This document shows positions 15,775 to 23,384 of a stretch of 41,801 nucleotides of DNA, one piece after another. Numbering within the stretch: position 1 is the first letter of the stretch; each line of letters opens with the position of its first letter. The notes under the pieces are model-generated. The model searched no databases and was not told the origin of the DNA. It worked only from the letters and a program-made list of their open reading frames with translations. The DNA comes from an uncultured Faecalibacterium sp. (GTDB lineage: Bacteria > Bacillota > Clostridia > Oscillospirales > Ruminococcaceae), in NCBI GenBank assembly GCA_934501115.1, contig CAKSTO010000017.1, positions 1 through 41,801 of the forward strand, read 5' to 3'. A program made the position numbers and the translations under genes.

Positions 15775-17070
15775 ATGCGAGTTTGTTTTTATACCCTCGG
15801 CTGCAAGGTCAACCTGAATGAGACCGGCGCGTTGGAACAGATGTTCCGTGCCAGCGGCTTCACCATCGCACAGGAAGGCGAACCGGCCGATGTATTTGTA
15901 GTCAACAGCTGCACTGTCACAAACTTCGGCGACCAGAAGAGCCGCAAGTGGCTGCGCCGCAAAAAGCGTGAGAACCCCGGTGCCGTCACCGTGCTCACCG
16001 GCTGCTATCCGCAGGCCTTCCCGGAGGAGGCCGCCCAGTTCATGGAAGCCGACCTCGTGTGCGGCAACGGCGACCGCAGAGCCATTCTGGACAATGTGCT
16101 CAAACTGCTGGACGGCCACGAGCGCATCGTGGCCATTGCCCCGCACCAGCGCGGCGAAACGTTTGAGGAACTGCCTGTGGAGCGATTTGAGACCCACACC
16201 CGTGCTTTTATCAAAGTAGAGGACGGCTGCAACCGGCAATGTGCCTATTGTGTCATCCCCCGTGCCCGGGGTCCGGTGCGCAGCCGTGAGGAGGCCAGCA
16301 TTCTGGCCGAGCTGCGCCAGCTGGCTGCTTCCGGCTACCGGGAGGTGGTACTCAGCGCCATCTCCCTGCCCAGCTATGGTCTGGACACCGGCACGAACCT
16401 TGTGGAGCTGGTGGAAAAATGTGCGCAGGTGGAGGGCATCGAGCGCATCCGGCTGGGCAGCCTTGATCCGGATATGCTGACGCCGGAGTTCATCACCCGT
16501 CTTGCCGCAGTGGACAAGCTCTGCCCGCAGTTCCACCTGAGCCTGCAGAGCGGCTGCACCGCCACCCTGCGCCGGATGCGCCGGGTCTATACCGCCGAGC
16601 AGTACGCACAGGTGGTGGATCAGATCCGCGCCGCCTACGGCAGCCGCCCGGTGAGCTTTACCACCGACTGCATCTGCGGCTTCCCCGGCGAGACGCAGAC
16701 CGATTTTGAGCAGAGCTGCGAATTTTTGAAGAAGATCGGCTTCCTCAAGGTTCATGTATTCCCCTATTCCCGCCGCAGCGGCACCCCCGCCTACGATTTT
16801 CCGGAGCAGGTGCACGAGCGTGAAAAGCAGGAGCGCAGCCGTGTGATGAATGCACAGGCCGAAGAGATCCGCCGAGAGGTTCTGGCCGCTCACGTAGGCA
16901 CAGAGGACGATGTTCTGCTGGAGACGCCGCTCTCCGGCACCCTGTTCACCGGCTACACCCGGCTGTATATCCCTGTGGTGGTCTCCGCTCCGGGGCACGA
17001 GAGCGGGCAGATCGTACATGTAAGGCTGGGTGAGTACGACGGCGAGCGTGTCCGTGCAGCGCTTTGCTGA
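15775..17070 (+). CDS. mtaB: tRNA (t6A37-C2)-methylthiotransferase MtaB (431 aa)
   Basis: A radical SAM methylthiotransferase that converts t6A to ms2t6A at position 37 of ANN-decoding tRNAs. The N-terminal UPF0004 domain carries the Fe-S cysteines (LGCKVN, NSCTV, GCYPQ), the radical SAM motif is CNRQCAYCVIPRARG, and a TRAM-like tail ends the protein. The opening RVCFYTLGCKVN is characteristic of MtaB rather than MiaB or RimO. The ATG at 15775 follows AAAGGAA; the frame is open upstream but precedes the promoter. Confidence 0.95.
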   Translation: MRVCFYTLGCKVNLNETGALEQMFRASGFTIAQEGEPADVFVVNSCTVTNFGDQKSRKWLRRKKRENPGAVTVLTGCYPQAFPEEAAQFMEADLVCGNGDRRAILDNVLKLLDGHERIVAIAPHQRGETFEELPVERFETHTRAFIKVEDGCNRQCAYCVIPRARGPVRSREEASILAELRQLAASGYREVVLSAISLPSYGLDTGTNLVELVEKCAQVEGIERIRLGSLDPDMLTPEFITRLAAVDKLCPQFHLSLQSGCTATLRRMRRVYTAEQYAQVVDQIRAAYGSRPVSFTTDCICGFPGETQTDFEQSCEFLKKIGFLKVHVFPYSRRSGTPAYDFPEQVHEREKQERSRVMNAQAEEIRREVLAAHVGTEDDVLLETPLSGTLFTGYTRLYIPVVVSAPGHESGQIVHVRLGEYDGERVRAALC

Positions 17071-17091
17071 ATTTCCGCCTTTGAATTTGTA

Positions 17092-17115
17092 TCTTTTGTA
17101 CATGCTCACAAAAGA
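17092..17115. promoter_or_regulatory. Inverted repeat upstream of the hydrogenase gene, possible operator
   Basis: TCTTTTGT (17092-17099), eight-nt spacer, ACAAAAGA (17108-17115). The TTGT...ACAA ends recall Rex redox-repressor sites, but the spacing is two bases short of the Rex consensus, so the assignment is open. It could also end the mtaB transcript. Confidence 0.35.
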
Positions 17116-17147
17116 GTAAAAATTTAACGATTTTTGCGTTTTTTCTC

Positions 17148-17176
17148 TTTTCACGCACTCCGCTTTATGATAAAAT
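17148..17176 (+). promoter_or_regulatory. Likely promoter of the [FeFe] hydrogenase gene
   Basis: TAAAAT at 17171-17176 with TTTTCA at 17148-17153, 17-nt spacer. The -35 is weak. It would give a leader of about 135 nt that carries the two hairpins described separately. Confidence 0.4.
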
Positions 17177-17191
17177 GAAAGTGGATAGTTC

Positions 17192-17275
17192 GGGCTGCAG
17201 CGCTGTTTGCAGCAGCGTGTTACCAATGCAGCCCGTGAATAACGATGTTGATCGGCTGTTTGCAGCCGGGCATCG
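17192..17275 (+). promoter_or_regulatory. Structured 5' leader of the hydrogenase gene (two compound hairpins)
   Basis: Hairpin 1: GGGCTGCA (17192-17199) pairs with TGCAGCCC (17227-17234) and encloses CGCTG/CAGCG (17201-17205, 17213-17217). Hairpin 2: CGATG (17243-17247) pairs with CATCG (17271-17275) and encloses CGGCTG/CAGCCG (17253-17258, 17263-17268). No T-run follows, so control at translation or stability is more likely than termination. I recognise no known riboswitch class. Confidence 0.55.
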
Positions 17276-17318
17276 CAGAGCGTATTCGTTTTTCAGCAAA
17301 GCACAAGGAGAGATTGGA

Positions 17319-18869
17319 ATGAGTTTCAGAGGAATCAACACCACGGTCATTCAGATCCGCCGTCAGGTGTTCACCGAGGTTGCACGCATGGCTTATGCCA
17401 ACGTCAAAGGTGAGCAGGCAAACCACCTGATGCGCAAGATCCCCTACACCATCATCCCCGGTGAGGAAGGCAAGCTGCGCAAGGACATCTTCCTGGAGCG
17501 CGCCATCGTTGAGGAGCGCGTCCGCCTGGCCATGGGCCTGCCCACCCGCCGCATGGACGAGCACAACAGCGTCGTTTCCGGTCTGGAAGATGCTTCCATC
17601 GCCGATAAGTATTACGATCCCCCGCTGGTGAACGTCATCAAGTTTGCCTGCAACCGCTGCCCCGAAAAGCTGGTCAAGGTCTCTGATCTGTGTCAGGGCT
17701 GTCTGGCACATCCCTGTATGGAGGTGTGCCCCAAGAAAGCCATCACCTGGGAGAGCGGCCGTTCCATCATCGATCAGGACAAGTGCATCAAGTGCGGCCG
17801 CTGTGTCACCGTCTGCCCCTACAACGCCATCGTCAAGACCGAGCGTCCCTGCGCCGCTGCCTGCGGCATGGGTGCCATCCACTCCGATGAGCTGGGCCGT
17901 GCCGAGATCGACTACAGCAAGTGCGTTTCCTGCGGCCAGTGTCTGGTCAACTGCCCCTTCGGTGCCATTGCCGACAAGGGTCAGATCTATCAGCTGATTC
18001 AGGGTTTCAACCGCGGCGACCGCATCTACGCTCTGGTTGCCCCTGCATTCATCAACCAGTTCCCGGGTCTGGCTTCCACGGGCAAGCTGAAGGCTGCTTT
18101 GAAAGCCGTCGGCTTTTACGATGTGGTCGAGGTCGCTATTGGTGCCGACCTGTGCACCGTGGACGAGGCACACGACTTCCTCGAAGAAGTGCCCGGCAAG
18201 TTGAACTTCATGGCAACCTCCTGCTGCCCGGCATGGAGCATGATGGCAAAGACCGCATTCCCGGATCTTGCCAAGAACATCTCCATGACCATGACCCCCA
18301 TGGTGTTCACGGCTCGTATGATGAAGCAGAAGGATCCCGAGGCACGTATGTGCTTCATCGGCCCCTGCGCTGCAAAGAAGCTGGAAGCTTCCCGCCGCAC
18401 GGTTCGTTCTGACGTAGATTTCGTTCTGACCTTTGAAGAACTGGCCGGCATCATCGAGGCCAAGGATCTGGACACCAGCCTGCTGGAGGTGGATGAAGAC
18501 GAGGCTCTGCACGCCGCTTCTGCAGCAGGCCGCGGCTTTGCACAGTCCGGCGGCGTGGCAAAAGCTGTCGCTGACAAGATCAAGGAATGGCATCCCGATA
18601 TGGAGGTCAAGATCGCATCCGCACAGGGTCTGGCCGAGTGCAAGAAGCTGCTGATGCTGGCAAAGGCCGGCAAATACAACGGCTATCTGCTGGAAGGCAT
18701 GGGCTGCCCGGGCGGCTGCATCGGCGGCGCAGGCACCATTGCAGACCCCGCACGTACGGCGGTTCAGCTGAATCAGTATATCAAGAAGGCTCCCTTCACC
18801 GACCCGGAGCAGAGTGCCTTCATGAGCGAGATTCACGTGTTGAAGGACGACCCCAACTTTGAGCTTTAA
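17319..18869 (+). CDS. Monomeric [FeFe] hydrogenase, group B-like (516 aa)
   Basis: The start at 17319 is set by AAGGAG 10 nt upstream; an in-frame upstream ATG falls in the promoter region. After a ~100-residue N-terminal region, cysteine clusters at 111-137 and two ferredoxin-like 4Fe-4S motifs (CIKCGRCVTVCP at 156-167 and CVSCGQCLVNCP at 202-213) lead to the H-cluster domain. Its three signatures are TSCCPAW (300-306), GPCAAKK (348-354) and EGMGCPGGC (459-467). The alanine in TSCCPAW and the GPC and EGMGC variants are as I recall for group B enzymes, rather than MPC/EVMAC of group A. It should produce or oxidise H2 with ferredoxin; direction and partner are unknown. No hydEFG maturation gene lies in the window. 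Confidence 0.92.
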   Translation: MSFRGINTTVIQIRRQVFTEVARMAYANVKGEQANHLMRKIPYTIIPGEEGKLRKDIFLERAIVEERVRLAMGLPTRRMDEHNSVVSGLEDASIADKYYDPPLVNVIKFACNRCPEKLVKVSDLCQGCLAHPCMEVCPKKAITWESGRSIIDQDKCIKCGRCVTVCPYNAIVKTERPCAAACGMGAIHSDELGRAEIDYSKCVSCGQCLVNCPFGAIADKGQIYQLIQGFNRGDRIYALVAPAFINQFPGLASTGKLKAALKAVGFYDVVEVAIGADLCTVDEAHDFLEEVPGKLNFMATSCCPAWSMMAKTAFPDLAKNISMTMTPMVFTARMMKQKDPEARMCFIGPCAAKKLEASRRTVRSDVDFVLTFEELAGIIEAKDLDTSLLEVDEDEALHAASAAGRGFAQSGGVAKAVADKIKEWHPDMEVKIASAQGLAECKKLLMLAKAGKYNGYLLEGMGCPGGCIGGAGTIADPARTAVQLNQYIKKAPFTDPEQSAFMSEIHVLKDDPNFEL

Positions 18870-18900
18870 GTCCTGACGGTCAACTGAATACACCATCGAA

Positions 18901-18938
18901 AGATGGCAAAGCCCGCGGGCTTTGCCATCTTATTTTTG
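18901..18938 (+). terminator. Terminator of the hydrogenase gene
   Basis: A perfect 16-bp inverted repeat with no unpaired centre (18901-18916 with 18917-18932; AAGATGGCAAAG start) is followed by ATTTTTG. Confidence 0.93.
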
Positions 18939-19040
18939 CGCGCTCCCTCTCACAGAGGGAGGGAGCGGTTCTGTCAAGGCAATGCAGCCAACTCTTTCCC
19001 TCAAATGTGCAACATTTCTGTGAAAGCTCGACAATACCGA

Positions 19041-19069
19041 TTGACAATTCTGCATCGTCATGTTATTTT
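19041..19069 (+). promoter_or_regulatory. Promoter of the secreted-protein gene
   Basis: TTGACA (19041-19046), 17-nt spacer, TATTTT (19064-19069). The leader contains a small GCCGC/GCGGC hairpin near 19128-19143 just before the ribosome binding site. Confidence 0.6.
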
Positions 19070-19160
19070 AGCATTGACAAACCGGTTCTCGCCGCCGTTC
19101 CCGGCATTCTGCAAGAGCCGAGCAAGGCCGCTTTTTTGCGGCAGGAAAGGCAGATCATCC

Positions 19161-19634
19161 ATGACGAATCCCTGTAAACGCATCAGCGCTGCCCTGCTTT
19201 CTGTGCTGCTGCTCTGCATGTTCACTTTTAGCGCAGGCGCCGCCTCCAGCCTGAATGTAGGCATCAAATTCTGGAAAGAGAGATCCGACAAGGAATCCAT
19301 GGCCAACAACGGCATCGACTCTGACCGTGATGCTTCTATCATCCGCCAGTCCAACGGCACTTACACGCTTACCCTGCCCATCAAGCAGGTGAGCAAGATG
19401 GGGGTCACCGGCTATCTGTCCGGGCTGACCATCGGCGATGTGACCTACTCCGGCACGGTATCCGGTGACATCTCCAAGGGAACGGCAGTGCTGACCATCA
19501 AAAACCTGCCCGCCTCCATCCTCACCGGCAGCGACGTCAACAAAGCGCTGACTGTTACCTGCAATATCCAGATGGATCTGAGCGTTCTGGGCGAGATCAA
19601 CACCGCTGCGCGGATGTGCGTGTGGAACAAGTAA
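19161..19634 (+). CDS. Secreted protein of unknown function (157 aa)
   Basis: The ATG at 19161 follows a GGAAAGG site and the promoter at 19041. The first ~28 residues form a signal peptide (basic start, LLSVLLLCMFTF core, cleavage near AGA-A). The mature 130 residues have a beta-rich pattern (GTYTLTLPI, DVTYSGTVSGD, GTAVLTIKNLP) that suggests an immunoglobulin- or NEAT-like sandwich, but no clear family signature. It is monocistronic with its own terminator. Confidence 0.85.
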   Translation: MTNPCKRISAALLSVLLLCMFTFSAGAASSLNVGIKFWKERSDKESMANNGIDSDRDASIIRQSNGTYTLTLPIKQVSKMGVTGYLSGLTIGDVTYSGTVSGDISKGTAVLTIKNLPASILTGSDVNKALTVTCNIQMDLSVLGEINTAARMCVWNK

Positions 19635-19645
19635 ATCATTTCAAG

Positions 19646-19683
19646 AAAGCACCTGCATTCCGAAAAGAGTGCAGGTGCTTTTT
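19646..19683 (+). terminator. Terminator of the secreted-protein gene
   Basis: The stem AAAGCACCTGCA (19646-19657) with TGCAGGTGCTTT (19670-19681) is followed by TTG. Confidence 0.9.
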
Positions 19684-19727
19684 GCGTGCGTATCCTCTCT
19701 GTCACGCATCCATGCCTGAGAGGGCTT

Positions 19728-19931
19728 TCAGTCGATATGCTTCTCTACAAAATCGCCGACCATTTTGTCCAGCTGCAGCACCGCGTTTTCTGCACCCTTC
19801 ATCACTTTGCGGGTGGTGCGGCGCAGCTGGCGCTGATTCCGGGTGGCAGCCATCATGCTCACGGCACCCAGCGCCGCACCCGCTGCCATCCCCAGCAGCA
19901 CACCGGAAGAAGGCTCGTTCTCATGTTTCAT
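19728..19931 (-). CDS. Small YtxH-like membrane protein (67 aa)
   Basis: AAAGGAGC lies 8 nt before the ATG at 19931; the frame extends upstream without a site. One glycine/alanine-rich membrane helix (SGVLLGMAAGAALGAVSMM) is followed by a basic amphipathic helix (RNQRQLRRTTRKVMKG). This is the layout of YtxH-type stress proteins, but the protein is too short for a firm family call. It is divergent from the pyridoxamine kinase operon. Confidence 0.75.
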   Translation of the reverse strand: MKHENEPSSGVLLGMAAGAALGAVSMMAATRNQRQLRRTTRKVMKGAENAVLQLDKMVGDFVEKHID

Positions 19932-20020
19932 TGTAAAAGCTCCTTTCGTTGAAGATCCGGTCTCTGCCGCTATTATTTCCTGTAAAGAATCTGGTATACG
20001 CTTTTTTTGCAAAGGATTTT

Positions 20021-20030
20021 GTGGTATACT
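20021..20030 (+). promoter_or_regulatory. Extended -10 element upstream of the pyridoxamine kinase operon
   Basis: TGG-TATACT (TATACT at 20025-20030) is about 85 nt before the TTG start. No good -35 was seen, so this relies on the extended -10. Confidence 0.4.
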
Positions 20031-20113
20031 GTGTCATGATGTTTGAATGGAGCGGTGTGTCCAGCTTTTTTGCGGGCATCCGCCCCGGTACACTGATAAG
20101 GAGGTTCCCTTAT

Positions 20114-20950
20114 TTGATCCATCCTGCTGAACCCAAAAAAGTTCTTTGTATCCACGATCTTTCCGGCGTGGGACGCTGCAGTCTTGCGGTGATCCTGCCG
20201 GTACTTTCCGTCATGGGTGCACAGCCCGTGGCTCTGCCCACCGTGCTGCTTTCCACCCACACAGGTGGCTTTGGCGTCCCGGCTCGTCTGGACGGCAGTG
20301 CCTACGGTCAGGAAGCTCTGGAGCATTACCGCACCCTGGGCGTGGAATTTGACTGCATTTACACCGGTTATCTGGGCGGCGAAGCGCAGGTGGCTCTGGC
20401 AGAAAAAGCCTTTGCCTTCTGGCCGAACGCCAAGAAGGTGGTCGATCCGGTCATGGGCGACAACGGCAGAGCCTACTCCACCGTTACCCCTGCGCTGATT
20501 GACCGGATCCGCTGCCTGTGCCGTGCGGCAGACCTTATCCTGCCAAACTGCACCGAGGCACAGATCCTTCTGGGGCGCGAGCCATCCACCGACCCGCTGA
20601 CGGATGAGACCGCGCAGGCTTTGGCTGACGCGCTCACCACCATTGCCCCGAGTGCCGTAGTCACCGGCCTTCCTCTGGGCAAGTACATCGGTTGTGCCGG
20701 AAGCGGGCTTGACCGTTTTCTCATCAAAAAGCTGCACATCAGCCGCAGTTTTCCCGGTACCGGTGATCTGTACGGTGCTGTGCTCATTGGCTCGCTGCTG
20801 CAGGGCAACGCACTGAGCGCCGCTGCCGACAATGCCGCCGAGTTTGCGGCACTGGCTATTCAGAATACGCCGACCGGGCAGGACACCCGGTTCGGCGTCT
20901 GGTTCGAGCCGCTTCTGCCCCGTCTGTGCCCTGTGCACTGGGACGAGTGA
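20114..20950 (+). CDS. Pyridoxamine/pyridoxal kinase, PfkB-like family (278 aa)
   Basis: It phosphorylates pyridoxal or pyridoxamine in the vitamin B6 salvage pathway. The opening KKVLCIHDLSGVGRCSL and the later DPVMGDNG and GTGD segments are typical of the clostridial pyridoxamine kinase branch of the ribokinase fold; GTGD carries the catalytic Asp. The start is a TTG at 20114, with AAGGAGG 9 nt upstream and no nearer ATG. An upstream ATG in frame would add 55 residues that match no kinase. It is followed 12 nt later by trmL. Confidence 0.92.
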   Translation: MIHPAEPKKVLCIHDLSGVGRCSLAVILPVLSVMGAQPVALPTVLLSTHTGGFGVPARLDGSAYGQEALEHYRTLGVEFDCIYTGYLGGEAQVALAEKAFAFWPNAKKVVDPVMGDNGRAYSTVTPALIDRIRCLCRAADLILPNCTEAQILLGREPSTDPLTDETAQALADALTTIAPSAVVTGLPLGKYIGCAGSGLDRFLIKKLHISRSFPGTGDLYGAVLIGSLLQGNALSAAADNAAEFAALAIQNTPTGQDTRFGVWFEPLLPRLCPVHWDE

Positions 20951-20962
20951 GGAGGTGCGCAG

Positions 20963-21469
20963 ATGAGTGAAAAGCCGACTTTGAATATCGTTCTGGTGGA
21001 GCCGCGCATCCCGCAGAACACCGGAAATGTAGCGCGTACCTGTGCATGCACGGCCTGCCGCCTGCATCTGGTAGGCCCCATGGGCTTTGCCATCGATGAC
21101 AAAAAACTCAAGCACGCCGGTCTGGATTACTGGCATTACCTCGATATCAGCTATTATGAAAGTCTGGACGAGTTTTTTGCCAGAAACAGCGGCCCTTATT
21201 ATTATTTTTCTACCAAGGCTCCTCAGCGTTACACCGATGTAAGCTACCCGGACGGCGCTTATCTGGTTTTCGGACGGGAGGATGCCGGCCTGCCGGAAGC
21301 TCTTCTGGCCGCCAATCAGGAACACTGCGTCCGGATGCCCATGCGGGACACCTGCCGCAGTCTGAACCTTTCCAACAGCGTCGCCGTGGGCGTATACGAG
21401 GTTCTGCGCCAGTGGGACTTCCCGGAGCTTCTGGATCACGGACACTTACGAGATTACGAATGGAAATGA
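20963..21469 (+). CDS. trmL: tRNA (cytidine(34)-2'-O)-methyltransferase TrmL (168 aa)
   Basis: A SPOUT-class enzyme that 2'-O-methylates the wobble base of tRNA-Leu. Conserved parts are NIVLVEPRIPQNTGNVART at the N-terminus, LVFGREDAGLP (motif 2) and LNLSNSVAVGVYEVLRQ (motif 3, forming the knot). GGAGG precedes the ATG. It is the middle gene of a three-gene operon, ending 8 nt before the degV start. Confidence 0.96.
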   Translation: MSEKPTLNIVLVEPRIPQNTGNVARTCACTACRLHLVGPMGFAIDDKKLKHAGLDYWHYLDISYYESLDEFFARNSGPYYYFSTKAPQRYTDVSYPDGAYLVFGREDAGLPEALLAANQEHCVRMPMRDTCRSLNLSNSVAVGVYEVLRQWDFPELLDHGHLRDYEWK

Positions 21470-21477
21470 GGGAAATT

Positions 21478-22350
21478 ATGAGCAAGATTGCGATCCTGAC
21501 TGACTCCTCCTGTGATATGCCGAAGGAACTGGCCGAGAAATACGGCATCGACATCATGAGCTTTCACATTCTGCTGGACGACGTGGATTATATTGAGCGT
21601 GAAAGCTGCACCAATACGGAATTTTACGATAAAATGCGTGCCGCCAAGGGCGTGCCTTCCACTGCTGCCATCACACCGCTCCAGTTCTGCGAAAAATACT
21701 GTCAGTATGTAGACGAAGGCTACACGGATGTTATCCATGTTCCCATCAACAAGTCCGGTTCTTCTACCTACAACAATGCCCTCATGGCACAGGGTCTGCT
21801 GCGGGAAGAGCGCCCGGAGCATCACATGAAGATCCATCTGCTGGATCCGCACACCTATTCTATGGTGTTCGGCTGGTATCTGTGTGAGATGGCGCGCAAA
21901 CTGCAGAACGGTGCTGAGATCAGCCATGTGCTCCGGGAGTTTGAAAAACAGATGAACTGCATGGAGATTATCCTTGGGCCTTATACCCTGCGTCAGATGA
22001 AGAAGAGCGGCCGTATTTCTGCCGCAGCCGCTGTTATGGGTGAGCTGATGGGCATCCGTCCCATCATCACCCTGATCGACGGCAAGACCAAGGTAGAGAG
22101 CAAGGTGCGCGGCGACGAAAAGGTCGTACCTGCCATGGTCGATCTGTGCAAAAAGCGCAGCGAGGGCGTGGCGGACTTTGACTACATGATCGGCCACACC
22201 AACATTGCACAGGCTGCCGATCTGGAAAAAGCCTGCCGCAAAGCCTTCGGCAAGCCGCCGCTTATCGTTTTTGAGCTGGGCGGCGTCGTTTCCGCCAATA
22301 CCGGCCCTGACACGATTGCGCTGGTGTATACCGGGCATCCCAGAGGGTAA
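21478..22350 (+). CDS. DegV family fatty-acid-binding protein (290 aa)
   Basis: DegV proteins bind a single fatty acid and can feed fatty acid kinase FakA. The opening KIAILTDSSCDMPKELAEKY, the STAAITP segment and the GSSTYNNA segment are family hallmarks. The ATG at 21478 follows GAGGGA; two earlier in-frame ATGs overlap trmL and lack sites. It ends the operon at a terminator. Confidence 0.95.
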   Translation: MSKIAILTDSSCDMPKELAEKYGIDIMSFHILLDDVDYIERESCTNTEFYDKMRAAKGVPSTAAITPLQFCEKYCQYVDEGYTDVIHVPINKSGSSTYNNALMAQGLLREERPEHHMKIHLLDPHTYSMVFGWYLCEMARKLQNGAEISHVLREFEKQMNCMEIILGPYTLRQMKKSGRISAAAAVMGELMGIRPIITLIDGKTKVESKVRGDEKVVPAMVDLCKKRSEGVADFDYMIGHTNIAQAADLEKACRKAFGKPPLIVFELGGVVSANTGPDTIALVYTGHPRG

Positions 22351-22360
22351 CATGTTTTTC

Positions 22361-22396
22361 AAAGCTGGCTGTGCCGAAGCATGGTCAGCTTTTTTG
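22361..22396 (+). terminator. Terminator of the kinase-trmL-degV operon
   Basis: The stem AAAGCTG (22361-22367) with CAGCTTT (22386-22392) encloses an imperfect inner stem and is followed by TTTTG. Confidence 0.8.
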
Positions 22397-22415
22397 TTTT
22401 GGTCTGCTCTTGACC

Positions 22416-22548
22416 AACTCCCTCAGTCACGGCTAATGCCGTGCCAGCTCCCTCGGAGATGGAGCCTTTGGCAGTACGGGTAAGTTTCCGGTTTTGCCAA
22501 AGGCCCCATCCCAGAGGGGGCTGTCTGCGTAAGCAGACTGGAGGAGTT
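22416..22548. repeat. MITE-like hairpin repeat, copy B
   Basis: Terminal inverted repeats AACTCCCTCAGTC (22416 on) and GACTGGAGGAGTT (to 22548) enclose CACGGC/GCCGTG, AGCTCCCTC and a core TTTGGCAG...TTTTGCCAAAGG. The core and ends match copies C and D. It ends 12 bp before the -35 of the queT promoter. Confidence 0.75.
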
Positions 22549-22559
22549 TCCTCTTCCCA

Positions 22560-22588
22560 TTGCATTTCGCCCCAAATTATGATATACT
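22560..22588 (+). promoter_or_regulatory. Promoter of queT
   Basis: TTGCAT (22560-22565), 17-nt spacer, TATACT (22583-22588) with an upstream TG at the extended -10 position. About 40 nt later the riboswitch begins. Confidence 0.7.
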
Positions 22589-22624
22589 CCCTTCTGCTGT
22601 GCTTTTTTGCGCAGGATCCTTAAA

Positions 22625-22725
22625 GAGCAACTTAGGATTTTAGGCTCCCCGGTGTGTCTCGAACCATGCCGGGCCAAACCCACAGGGGCTGGCGGCCCTG
22701 TGCGGTCAAAATCATCCCGCTGGAG
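22625..22725 (+). ncRNA. preQ1-III riboswitch controlling queT
   Basis: The segment beginning GAGCAACTTAGGATTTTAGG, continuing through GCTCCCCGG, GCCGGGCCAAACCCA, GGGGCTGGCGG and GGTCAAAATCATCC, matches the preQ1-III class, whose structural representative I recall as coming from F. prausnitzii. It senses the queuosine precursor preQ1. Its 3' end (TGGAG, 22721-22725) is the queT ribosome binding site, so ligand binding should block translation initiation rather than cause termination. The gene downstream, a QueT transporter, is the usual target. Confidence 0.93.
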
Positions 22726-22734
22726 TATTATTGT

Positions 22735-23262
22735 ATGAATCAGAATCTTTCCGTCCGTAAACTGGTACGCTGCGGCGTGGTCGCGGCCATCTATGTTGTG
22801 CTGTGCATGGCTCTGCAGCCGTTTTCTTATGGCGCGGTGCAGGTGCGTGTGGCTGAGGCACTGTGCCTGCTGCCGGTGTTCGGCGCCGAGTACATCGTGG
22901 GCGTGGTGCTGGGCTGCTTCCTTGCAAATCTGCTGGGCTCCACCATCGTGGATGTGATCTTCGGCACCCTTGCCACCCTGCTGGCCTGTCTGGTCACCTA
23001 CAAGCTGCGGAACATCCGCTGCAAGGGTCTTGCCCTTGCAGCTTCTCTGCCGCCGGTTCTGTTCAATGCTGTGATCATCGGCATTGAGATCGCAGTCATG
23101 TTTCCGGATCCGTCTTCCAGCGCCCCCATCTGGCTGGCCTGCATCACCAACGGCATCTCCGTGGGCATCGGCGAGCTCATCAGCTGCACGATTCTGGGCA
23201 CGCTGCTGGTAAAGATCATCGAATCCAATTCCGCCCTGCGCCAGATCTTTGCGGCGGAATGA
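22735..23262 (+). CDS. queT: QueT family queuosine precursor transporter (175 aa)
   Basis: A small multi-helix membrane protein of the QueT family, an S-component-like importer for preQ1/preQ0 that works with an ECF module. The sequence shows the opening VRCGVVAAIYVVLCM, an AVQVRVAEALCLLP segment and conserved AEYIVGVVLGCFLANLL. The ATG at 22735 is placed by the riboswitch-controlled TGGAG site. No other queuosine gene lies nearby; the function is supported by both family and riboswitch. No clear terminator follows before the HAD gene 122 nt downstream. Confidence 0.95.
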   Translation: MNQNLSVRKLVRCGVVAAIYVVLCMALQPFSYGAVQVRVAEALCLLPVFGAEYIVGVVLGCFLANLLGSTIVDVIFGTLATLLACLVTYKLRNIRCKGLALAASLPPVLFNAVIIGIEIAVMFPDPSSSAPIWLACITNGISVGIGELISCTILGTLLVKIIESNSALRQIFAAE

Positions 23263-23384
23263 GCCGCAGCTGACCGCAGCTCCGTCACTGCTGACACACT
23301 GCCGCACGCTCCCCTTCCGGCGCTCTCATGCCGACTTTCCCGGCGCGGGGAAGTCTGTAAGGCTTATTTTAGTAGGAGGTTTCC

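Noticed and set aside
17092..17115. Rex operator
   Set aside because: The spacing of the TTGT and ACAA halves is two bases short of the Rex consensus, so it is listed only as a possible operator.
18942..18970. Hairpin GCTCCCTCTC/GAGGGAGGGAGC after the hydrogenase terminator
   Set aside because: It resembles the ends of the MITE-like repeats but is too short and lacks the core; perhaps a relic, not counted as a copy.
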